Assembly (NCBI RefSeq): GCF_022581195.2
Contig: NC_061465.1
Coordinates: 5,148,501 to 5,212,500 of the forward strand
Length of the DNA: 64,000 nucleotides
Origin: Helicoverpa zea
Taxonomy: Eukaryota; Arthropoda; Insecta; Lepidoptera; Noctuidae
Direction: 5' to 3'
Shown here: one piece after another, positions 1 to 9,800 of the stretch
How the letters are laid out: each line of letters opens with the position of its first letter
Position numbering within the stretch: position 1 is the stretch's first letter
The notes under the pieces: generated by a model
The model's input: only the letters and a program-made list of their open reading frames with translations
Told to the model about the DNA's origin: nothing
The model's database searches: none
Program-made: the position numbers and the translations under genes

Positions 1-660
1 TTGTTCAATCTGATCTTCAATATCCTTCGTAGATGGTCAGTTAGATTTAGTTCTCTCCTTGGATATCTTACGTCATTATTTTACATCATTACAGAAATTG
101 TCTGGGTTCTTTGGAGAATTTAGCAGAATTTAAATTTAAATGAGCATAGTTTTAAATAGACATTGCATTAGTTGATAAACGAGCAAATCTAATAACTATA
201 AACCCTTTAAGAAGTATACATATATGTCTAACGAAATTCAGGTGCAAGGAAAAAAGAAAGGATAACAGATATTTTTCTTAAGACCATTTTTATTCGACAC
301 GATACAAGATTGTCCTAAAATCTTGTAACTCTGTCGTCTAACAGCACTAATTAGGCCAGAAGCCTAATTTAAAACTGGCAATGATAAGAATTAACCTATA
401 TTTCGAAATAAGAAACTTGGGTCGTCTTTATCCATTAAAACATCCCCATCGTGTCATCTTAATTGCCTTAATATTAACAAATAATGAAGGTAATAAATCA
501 GTTTAAGTCTCGGCTCGTCCATAATAAGAGTAAATATTGCTTGTCTCAAACTTTCGTTTTTGATTAATGAGGTTTCATTTGATTTATTTGGCTACAATGT
601 GCCAGTATTAATAAAGAAGTAGTCGTAAGTAGCATAATATTTTTTTTTTCATAATGATAG
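1..660. other. AT-rich flank, no gene seen
   Basis: I see no exon-like open frame, RNA gene or recognisable repeat here. It ends with the ATAG tetranucleotide (657-660), which is the left target-site duplication of the LTR element that follows. Confidence 0.5.
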
Positions 661-730
661 TGTAACCGTTCCAAGACAACCCTAGGCTGTAAAAATTTTC
701 GTTTTTCCTAACATATATAAATACCGCAGG

Positions 731-748
731 CTTCCCCCGAAGGGGAAG
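731..748 (-). other. C(UUCG)G hairpin in the 3' LTR
   Basis: Seven perfect base pairs (731-737 with 742-748) close a four-base loop. On the minus strand, which is the sense strand, the loop is TTCG closed by C-G, the exceptionally stable RNA tetraloop. The same hairpin is present in the other LTR at 4723-4740. Confidence 0.75.
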
Positions 749-1970
749 AGGTTGCGCCCCGCCGTCCGCGCAACCCTGTAGAGCTCGTCACCTTACTGGA
801 CGCTCTTCCACCTTAGAGGACCATGCATTAACTTTACTTTTAGTCTCGCCTGATAAAAACTAGGGACAGGGGTAGACGGGACGTCAGCAAATCAAATCAA
901 ACTTAACATGCAGGGTACAAATTGAATTACAGATACTAGTAGAGAGTGAGAGGAGTAGCAACCCTACCTAACATAAAATATACATAACGCTTGCGTACAA
1001 CAATGTATGTTTCAATCTACACTTTAAAACTACAATCCCCGATTAGTGACATGGGCTACCACAGGGCAGTTGGCATGTCGTACGTGTGCCGCCAGGACTA
1101 ACACAGAAGATTCTAGCGGTCACGTTCCCTATGTTCTAAATGTCTTACCCAATCCTAAGGCAGGGTACTACGAAGTACAACTGCCATTGGGCAAGACAGT
1201 CTCCAGCCATGCTGGGCGCGTGCTCATATTAAGCCCCATCGCGAGCCTATTCACCCTTTACTGGTATATACAAATCTAACGCAAGCGCAGTGTCTCGTCG
1301 GTCGGTGGCAACTTTCCTTAGAAGCGCTATTGGTATACACCGAAGTGGTATTTCGTCACTTCCTCTTCCTTTAATCTGCCCCGTTCTTGACAGGCATCGG
1401 CAAATCCCCAAACCTAGCCTGTCCAGTATGCGTGTCTTGCCATCTACCACCTTAATATCCAATATGGGCCCTAAGGTATGGTGGCAGCTGACGCGACACG
1501 ATCTCTAGCTTCCCTCGGGACGGGTCTATCGTTCAGTTTTAGGTTGGTTGGTGAAGCCTACCCCCGCTCCCTGGAAGAGTGCGTACAACAAATGCAAGAC
1601 AAGGCCAGCTGCCGGTTTGTCAGTCCATGAGAAGTAGCTTTAACTAGCGTTTGGTTCATTTGAATCCCGGTACAAGATAAAGTATAGTTATCAATAGCAC
1701 ATGGCATACGGCTAGTGCCGTATAGTAAATATGTATATTGCGATCTGTCAATGCGGTTCTGCCTTCTAAATGTGTATTCGATATGATAGTAGTCATGCTC
1801 TAGTCCACGGCAATGTTGTGGGTGTGTAGGTGTATTATTAATGCAAGTGTAGTAGAAGGCCTTCTCCGCCTCCCTATAACCAAACGCATGTCAGAGGTAC
1901 CTCAATGTAGTCAAGAGAGAATATGCCAGACAGATACATATATTTAGAAGCGCAATACATAAATCAAAGC

Positions 1971-2042
1971 TCAGTATTCTTACGCTTACGCCAGTGCACA
2001 GTATCATTACGCTTATTGCCAAGTCTCGTTTTACGCTTTGCT
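1971..2042. repeat. TTACGCTTA-type motif cluster in the LTR
   Basis: Four TACGCTT-like motifs sit within 70 bp after CTCAGTATTCTTACGC. The same cluster recurs in the other LTR (5963-6034), and a diverged version is in the interior (3934-4019). Confidence 0.6.
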
Positions 2043-2818
2043 ATAATTAAGTTCAAATATCAAAGTAATTAGAAATAACAGCCTTGGGATGCCAGTCACG
2101 GTCTTTGGTATACCTGGAGCCAATGTAATAATAGGGATCACTCACCAGATATCTGCTCATAGTAAATTGTATTCGTCTTACTCACCGGACCATCACCAAA
2201 CACGATACTCGCACATTCTTCCCGCATCACTTACTTGATAGAAACTATTATATAGACTCCCTACTAGACTCGACTACAGTATTTGGTTACTAGTACTCTT
2301 CGTGACTCAGCTCCGACTGTCCCCATTTCAGTTCCCTCAAAACCCTTGTGGCCTGCTATCCCTTCCTACATCCTCGCAAGTCCCACCTTCGGCGCTGACT
2401 CCACCCTGTTCTTAAGGTCCTGTTTCACGTATTCGTTTATTTGTTATGAGATAGATTTATTAGTCTTTTTGTACACATTCTCAATTGTTCAAAGTATCGT
2501 TGTCGGGGTCCATTTGGGATTTGGCACATGTGCACTTCTATTCAATACTGAGTCCTTTGTCTCAAGGTCCTAATTGCCCTAACGGTTGGCATTGGCTTGT
2601 AAGTTCTGCTTAGCACATGTTTGATTGCTTTGCTGTGAGAAACTTTCAGACCCTTAAAATATTTTGTTAAGTTTTTATTGCACTCCATGGCAGCCGGCAA
2701 ATATCCCTACCCATAAAATAGAAAGTTAATGTGTTCTTAAGAGGCCCGTCATCGTGGCGCCTTGTAAAATAAATTAATATTATTTGATAATATTTAGGGC
2801 TAGGTGACGACAGTCACA

Positions 2819-2829
2819 TTCCCCCCTCT
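2819..2829 (-). other. Polypurine tract next to the 3' LTR
   Basis: The minus strand reads AGAGGGGGGAA immediately before the LTR start TGTGAC. This is where plus-strand DNA synthesis would be primed, and it confirms the minus orientation together with the primer-binding site at the other end. Confidence 0.8.
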
Positions 2830-2980
2830 GAAAATCAGACGCGTGACGCAGTACAGCGTATGAGATTTCACAATAGGCCGGAGAGCTCCTACCATCAGTC
2901 AGTTAAAACATAAGGCTTGTCTAACGGAATATTTCCACCAATAAGATTCGTACTAGATGAAACAACGTTTTGATGAAATC

Positions 2981-3057
2981 ACTCTGGTTTCGGTCTAGTA
3001 GAAGAATCTGCGCATGCTTATAAGTTGAATATACATACCAGAGTTTCTTCTACTAGA
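2981..3057. other. Interleaved inverted repeats (pseudoknot-like)
   Basis: An 8-base arm (2981-2988) is complementary to 3037-3044, and a 13-base arm (2994-3006) is complementary to 3045-3057. The order A-B-A'-B' is that of an H-type pseudoknot, on either strand. It lies in the element interior about 160 bp from the 3' LTR. Confidence 0.6.
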
Positions 3058-3933
3058 GCTTTTCATAATGGCACCGCGTTACCTTCCCTTATCAACTCAG
3101 CCTACTACAGCTGCTGAACTTAGGCCTCTCCGTTGCGTCGTGATAATTATTGCAGCATTTTTATCCTGGAATAGTTCGCACATGTACTAATTAGAAGTTG
3201 ATTCTAATTGGAAGTTAATCCAATGATAGTTGTATAATTTATTTATAACAATGTAAAAATTCGTCCCAACTGGGTTTACCCCCCTCCGATTCTAAGAGGA
3301 TAGAGCCGGTTGTAAAACAACTAATAAGACAGAACATTGAACAAACATTAATTCAGTTCCCCTTTTTTTTTTTTTTCCCGATTTAAATGGAAACGCCAAT
3401 ATAAGTCTGTCATTAAAGGATACACTGTGCATTCCACACAGCCGTGATAGCTCATGTCCACATTGATTCAATCATCACGAGCTGGAATATGATTAAGCAC
3501 TATCGATTAACTTAAATAATTTGGCAACTTAGCTTCGCAACCGCATCCACACTAGGGCTGCTAGTACGTAGGTACATCAGCCGACGAACGCGCACGACGA
3601 TTTTGATGAAACTTTGAACCCCAGCGACGCAGATTTATGCCGAAACTACATATGTAGTCTCGTACATGAAGACTGTTAGTGTCCTGGAATTTAAAACATA
3701 ACCAGCCAAGTATCTATTTACAGAAGACAGAGGCTATATCAATAGCCACACAATATATTGTTTTCCCACGCGTGGAGGAATTACAAAGATAAATATTTAA
3801 ATCACCCGTAAATACAACTTAGAGGGAGCTGTCGCTTCGTCAGTTAAACCAAAAGTAATTATATACGTCGTTATATACTTATATAGAAGCGGGGTGTACG
3901 GCCATGACGTTTATTTTCTTTAAGGTAGGTACG

Positions 3934-4019
3934 CTCAGTATTCTTACACTAATTCGATCCTTACGCTTATGCAAATACGCAGTGTCATAACGCTTATTGA
4001 AACAGTTTTACGCTTATAG
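3934..4019. repeat. Diverged copy of the LTR motif cluster in the interior
   Basis: It begins with the same CTCAGTATTCTTAC stretch and contains TTACGCTTA, AACGCTTATTG and TTACGCTTAT. It is clearly related to the LTR cluster at 1971-2042 but has indels and substitutions. This may be an internal regulatory repeat or a relic of an older LTR segment. Confidence 0.6.
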
Positions 4020-4170
4020 TGAAATTTCAGAACAACATTATTTTAATATTTAAGAACCAACATCCTGCCTCTAGCCATCTGCCATTTTTTTCTGTCCTAG
4101 TATTTCACATATTCATTTCTTTCATAATTACAATCACATACATAAATACATAGGCTGCACATTTTTGTTA

Positions 4171-4492
4171 GGGACTCGAACCCATAACTGTATTTCCAAC
4201 TGTATCCATCCATAAGTATATACAATTCACGCCCTTGGTAATATATGGGAATCGAACCCATTACCGTAAATCATAACCGTAGTTATATTTCTCTTAATTT
4301 TTGCATTATCTTTCACCTCTAGCCAGAGTCTAGGTCTTCGTTAGGGAATCGAACCCATAAATAAAATTCGTCGTAATTATGACTCGTTTTATACAACACT
4401 TCTGTTAGGGAGTCGAACCCGTAACCGTAATCATCGCCATATGAACTCACAGTTCATCACGTTGTACAAAAAAATCACAGGGAATCGAACCC
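4171..4492 (-). repeat. Five tRNA T-arm / box B-like motifs in the element leader
   Basis: The minus strand carries GGGTTCGANTCCC five times, at 4171-4183, 4247-4259, 4344-4356, 4408-4420 and 4480-4492, spaced 64-97 bases apart. This matches the tRNA T-stem/loop and the RNA polymerase III box B core. Most copies are followed by a CTAAC-like tail and preceded by TAATGG-, TTATGG- or TTACGG-like bases, so they form a degenerate tandem array. No complete cloverleaf was recognised. The array lies 160-480 bases from the 5' LTR, in the leader. Confidence 0.75.
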
Positions 4493-4630
4493 AATGCTGT
4501 TTTATTGCCGTAATGCCTCGTCTAGGACCATAAGTATGAAATCAAATCTACGTTGTGTTTTTGTGTAGTAACCGATTTAGATCTTTTATTCTCGTTGCAC
4601 TGATGTGAATCAGTACATTTAATGACGAGA

Positions 4631-4650
4631 ATCCTGGTCACGCAGCGCCA
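4631..4650 (-). other. Primer-binding site (minus-strand sense)
   Basis: The minus strand reads TGGCGCTGCGTGACCAGGAT starting two bases inside the 5' LTR. TGG pairs with the CCA end of a tRNA. It resembles the Arg-tRNA primer site of mdg1/412 elements (shared GTGAC core), but the primer is not certain without a tRNA set from this genome. Confidence 0.75.
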
Positions 4651-4652
4651 AA

Positions 4653-6810
4653 TGTAACCGTTCCAAGACAACCCTAGGCTGTAAAAATTTTCGTTTTTCC
4701 TAACATATATAAATACCGCAGGCTTCCCCCGAAGGGGAAGAGGTTGCGCCCCGCCGTCCGCGCAACCCTGTAGAGCTCGTCACCTTACTGGACGCTCTTC
4801 CACCTTAGAGGACCATGCATTAACTTTACTTTTAGTCTCGCCTGATAAAAACTAGGGACAGGGGTAGACGGGACGTCAGCAAATCAAATCAAACTTAACA
4901 TGCAGGGTACAAATTGAATTACAGATACTAGTAGAGAGTGAGAGGAGTAGCAACCCTACCTAACATAAAATATACATAACGCTTGCGTACAACAATGTAT
5001 GTTTCAATCTACACTTTAAAACTACAATCCCCGATTAGTGACATGGGCTACCACAGGGCAGTTGGCATGTCGTACGTGTGCCGCCAGGACTAACACAGAA
5101 GATTCTAGCGGTCACGTTCCCTATGTTCTAAATGTCTTACCCAATCCTAAGGCAGGGTACTACGAAGTACAACTGCCATTGGGCAAGACAGTCTCCAGCC
5201 ATGCTGGGCGCGTGCTCATATTAAGCCCCATCGCGAGCCTATTCACCCTTTACTGGTATATACAAATCTAACGCAAGCGCAGTGTCTCGTCGGTCGGTGG
5301 CAACTTTCCTTAGAAGCGCTATTGGTATACACCGAAGTGGTATTTCGTCACTTCCTCTTCCTTTAATCTGCCCCGTTCTTGACAGGCATCGGCAAATCCC
5401 CAAACCTAGCCTGTCCAGTATGCGTGTCTTGCCATCTACCACCTTAATATCCAATATGGGCCCTAAGGTATGGTGGCAGCTGACGCGACACGATCTCTAG
5501 CTTCCCTCGGGACGGGTCTATCGTTCAGTTTTAGGTTGGTTGGTGAAGCCTACCCCCGCTCCCTGGAAGAGTGCGTACAACAAATGCAAGACAAGGCCAG
5601 CTGCCGGTTTGTCAGTCCATGAGAAGTAGCTTTAACTAGCGTTTGGTTCATTTGAATCCCGGTACAAGATAAAGTATAGTTATCAATAGCACATGGCATA
5701 CGGCTAGTGCCGTATAGTAAATATGTATATTGCGATCTGTCAATGCGGTTCTGCCTTCTAAATGTGTATTCGATATGATAGTAGTCATGCTCTAGTCCAC
5801 GGCAATGTTGTGGGTGTGTAGGTGTATTATTAATGCAAGTGTAGTAGAAGGCCTTCTCCGCCTCCCTATAACCAAACGCATGTCAGAGGTACCTCAATGT
5901 AGTCAAGAGAGAATATGCCAGACAGATACATATATTTAGAAGCGCAATACATAAATCAAAGCTCAGTATTCTTACGCTTACGCCAGTGCACAGTATCATT
6001 ACGCTTATTGCCAAGTCTCGTTTTACGCTTTGCTATAATTAAGTTCAAATATCAAAGTAATTAGAAATAACAGCCTTGGGATGCCAGTCACGGTCTTTGG
6101 TATACCTGGAGCCAATGTAATAATAGGGATCACTCACCAGATATCTGCTCATAGTAAATTGTATTCGTCTTACTCACCGGACCATCACCAAACACGATAC
6201 TCGCACATTCTTCCCGCATCACTTACTTGATAGAAACTATTATATAGACTCCCTACTAGACTCGACTACAGTATTTGGTTACTAGTACTCTTCGTGACTC
6301 AGCTCCGACTGTCCCCATTTCAGTTCCCTCAAAACCCTTGTGGCCTGCTATCCCTTCCTACATCCTCGCAAGTCCCACCTTCGGCGCTGACTCCACCCTG
6401 TTCTTAAGGTCCTGTTTCACGTATTCGTTTATTTGTTATGAGATAGATTTATTAGTCTTTTTGTACACATTCTCAATTGTTCAAAGTATCGTTGTCGGGG
6501 TCCATTTGGGATTTGGCACATGTGCACTTCTATTCAATACTGAGTCCTTTGTCTCAAGGTCCTAATTGCCCTAACGGTTGGCATTGGCTTGTAAGTTCTG
6601 CTTAGCACATGTTTGATTGCTTTGCTGTGAGAAACTTTCAGACCCTTAAAATATTTTGTTAAGTTTTTATTGCACTCCATGGCAGCCGGCAAATATCCCT
6701 ACCCATAAAATAGAAAGTTAATGTGTTCTTAAGAGGCCCGTCATCGTGGCGCCTTGTAAAATAAATTAATATTATTTGATAATATTTAGGGCTAGGTGAC
6801 GACAGTCACA
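4653..6810 (-). repeat. 5' LTR of the LARD-like element (2,158 bp)
   Basis: Second copy of the terminal repeat. On the minus strand this is the upstream LTR because the primer-binding site lies just beyond its inner end at 4631-4650. It should hold the promoter for the element's RNA. The ATAG duplication follows directly at 6811-6814. Confidence 0.92.
4723..4740 (-). other. C(UUCG)G hairpin in the 5' LTR
   Basis: Identical to the hairpin at 731-748, offset by 3,992 bp. It would lie in the nascent RNA or R/U5 region of the minus-strand transcript. Confidence 0.75.
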
Positions 6811-6814
6811 ATAG

Positions 6815-9800
6815 GCTCGCGTTTGATCACTGTCTCACTTGATGGTGACCAATGATGTGGTCAAAGTTGGAGCACGCTTGTCTAGATAGCCCATCCACTC
6901 GTGACCAGAAGACTCAAGGCTTGTAGTTATTGAAAAAGACAGATTCAACTGGAATTCATCTCCATAGTATAATATAAAAAGGCTTTTTTTTACGTTATGA
7001 CATTTTCACGAAGTAAGCTTTGTCCCATCACTTTAAGAACTCTTAATGACAACGAACATAAAATATTATGAAAAGACGGGCAAGTAAAAAGACGTTTTTC
7101 CTCATTTTGCTAATGCTGCAATGAATAGAAGAGGGTTACTTCATTAACATAGATTCGTGGACTTTCTGACCAAATCTTTTTTATTTACAAACAACATTTT
7201 TTAAACAAACAAAATGGCACTTACATCTCATTTAGCATTCCTACGATTGGAGCATCTTGTGGGAGTTTTAACATCTGTATACATATCCATATTTTTATGG
7301 CAAATTATATGATGATTTTCCGATATATGATGAAGTGTCATACTCTTACTTACTAACTAAAACCGTCTATGCTCCTTCGTTAGCCCACTATGTGGTCAGC
7401 GGTAACTCTTTCGAACAATCCGGTAAGATGATTCACACACTTCCGAAAACATTTTTTTTTTAATACTTTATTACAAAAAGTGTTTTTAAAGAGCCTTTTT
7501 ATCCTCCCCTTATGCCCTGTATTTCCCCACACAGCCTGACAAGAGGCAAAACCTCTTATAACAAGAGACAACTCACGAGGTTCCCCCATCGTTATATAGT
7601 TCAAGGAATCCTGCCTTTGATGACGTCATACCCATTATACTATTAACACGTGGGATGTTACTTAATGAGATACAGGTTTCAGAGATGATATTATCCTTAT
7701 TTGATGTAGTAGCACAGATTACTATAATAGTGTAGTAGTGTTAATTTAATTGAATATGTAGTTACTGGCTAACAATAAATATTCTTGTATATATTTGGGT
7801 GACTTTAATCTACAGTCAGTAGGTGATAAAACGCTTAATTTAAGTAGGTAATATTTTATTCGAAAAAAAATGAGTAAAATTTTATATATTTTAATTCTAT
7901 TTAAAAAAGATGAAACCAATAAAACTGGACACTATCACACTAAAATGAAACTCAATATTATCGCCTGAACGGAAACAAAAGAAAATAGTGGCTTCGATTG
8001 AAGTACAGTACTTAATATCCGGAGGTTTTTAAACAGATCGCAATATTCATTGACATGAAATGAAATAGAAGCACTGACTTGCAGACAGGATTGCGATGCG
8101 ATCTTATCTAACTATTTAAAATATATAAAAAGTTTTAAATAGGTATTACAAAATTAAATAATTTATGTTACAATCTAATCATTCTACTATCAATACCTAC
8201 ATTTCATGCAACGTAGCAACCGATATCATACTAACCCAATCTAACAATATTCAAATTGTATTCAAATTCGGGAATCGAGTAACATTACAGCACGAATGAT
8301 TATAGTTATTGCTTATGTACCAAGTTATGTAAACACGCATTCTATTAACGAACCAGTATTATGCAAATATTGGAAGCCATTTAATTTTCCCATCTCCATA
8401 CTTTGTTCTCTCTTTTTAATATGGGACCGGGATTCATGGGTTCGACCAACGCTGGGCGTCACACACAAAGCATACCGTACCGAATTCCTAAACACAAAGG
8501 CCGAATAGGCAACTTAATAAATCTGTAACAGAGGTTTATTTTGTTTGCATATGAAGTCCGTACAAAGGAAAACCTTTACAGTTATTTGAAATAAAAGTCA
8601 CCTCTATTCCCTATTCCCTCAGTTTTAATCCAATACGTCTAATATGACAAAATACTCGAGCAAACGATTTTTCACTGAAACGCTTTTCCTTTGTCATTCA
8701 TACGCCTATTCAACGGTGAATGAATGAGTTTGGGCTAATTAGGAAGACCATTGTGAGCCTATTGTTCATTCGATTCGGTGTTTTCCATTCTTTGAGGAAA
8801 GGAAAAGTAAATGTAGAGCATTTTCAAATGTGTGAATGAACAGACAAAATAAACTTTATTTAATTAAAAACTTAAATGACTGAAGCTCTTACTGTTGCTA
8901 GTCGAGACAGCTTTTGCACAAAAAATACGATATTATAAGCTATCTTCAGCAGCAAATATGTATCAATTTTCGTGGTTTTCTTTATTCCTATGTATTCTTA
9001 TTATTGGCCGCGTAGCTTATCAAACTACTACAGAACACAAAGCAATATTCCTTGCATGCAATATTTGTGCAAACGTTTCATATTTCATTTTGTCTCCCGC
9101 AGTCTATCGTATCAATATTTATTTACCTCAGCGCAAAGCCAATTGGAGTTTGCATTCTCTCTATCAACTATATGTTTTTTTCGAATAAGGTAGGTTTTCC
9201 ACGCCAGTAACCAAACGGTCCATAACATATTTAAGCACAATAAATTAAAGGATTTTTGAACGTATCAGCAAAGTGACGCTGCTACAAATGTTAGCTGTTT
9301 TTAAACAAACAGCCTTTGTATTTAAATTGAAAATTTAATTATTTTTTACCTGTAATGAAAATAGAAAATATTCGTTTTATTTTGCGAGAAGCGCTTCGTT
9401 GCTCTGAAAATATAAGATATACTTATTATGAATTTTCAAGAAAAGATGAAAGTTAAGTTTCCTAATTCAATTGTAAATTGTCTTCATGCAAGAATAAGCT
9501 AACAATGATTTCTGATTGAAGACCGATCACCACTTGATAAATTCCCTCTAAAAAATAAAATTGCAAACACTTCAAAAAACAATATTTCGTTTCATATCAA
9601 AATTCAGCCGATAATACGTTTGACTTATCGCGCTAAATGATCTAAATGAAAATTTGTCTCCATGAAATTGTTAGCGTTTCAGTACTAACGGCCCAAGTTG
9701 GCGGTATTGGACATCTTTGATCGGTCCGCCTACAAAGACTTGGCAGGTATCAAATAAATCCATCAAACTTTAAACTTTGTGAGTAGGGCTCCGGTTTTAA

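Larger units (their letters stand above)
661..2818 (-). repeat. 3' LTR of the LARD-like element (2,158 bp)
   Basis: TG...CA-bounded repeat, apparently base-for-base the same as 4653-6810; every sizeable reading frame in one copy recurs in the other at +3,992. At over 2 kb it is long for an insect LTR. The short open frames inside have no recognisable product. A TATA-like stretch lies at about 711-721 and a strong hairpin at 731-748, both near the end that would be R/U5 in the minus orientation. Confidence 0.93.
661..6810 (-). mobile_element. Complete non-autonomous LTR retrotransposon (LARD-like)
   Basis: Two direct repeats (661-2818 and 4653-6810; constant offset 3,992) bracket an 1,834-bp interior. 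Each repeat starts TG and ends CA, and the element is flanked by ATAG on both sides (657-660 and 6811-6814), a 4-bp target duplication. Orientation is minus. Reading that strand, the LTR at 4653-6810 is followed after two T residues by a TGG-starting primer-binding site, and the LTR at 661-2818 is preceded by a purine tract. The interior has no reading frame of 60 codons or more, so gag, protease, reverse transcriptase and integrase are absent and mobility would depend on another element. A 4-bp duplication and an Arg-tRNA-like primer site suggest a Ty3/gypsy relative of the mdg1/412 type (inference). Apparently identical LTRs indicate a recent insertion. Confidence 0.93.

Noticed and set aside
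1046..2573. Several 70-96 codon open frames within the LTR (also repeated at 5038-6565)
   Set aside because: They overlap on opposite strands, have no recognisable domains, and recur only because the LTR is duplicated.
4171..4492. Tandem complete tRNA genes
   Set aside because: Only T-arm/box B-like cores are visible; acceptor, D and anticodon arms could not be drawn around any of the five.
661..6810. Plain segmental duplication instead of an LTR element
   Set aside because: TG/CA ends, flanking ATAG duplication, primer-binding site and purine tract at the correct inner edges together fit an LTR retrotransposon. An assembly artefact is still worth excluding.
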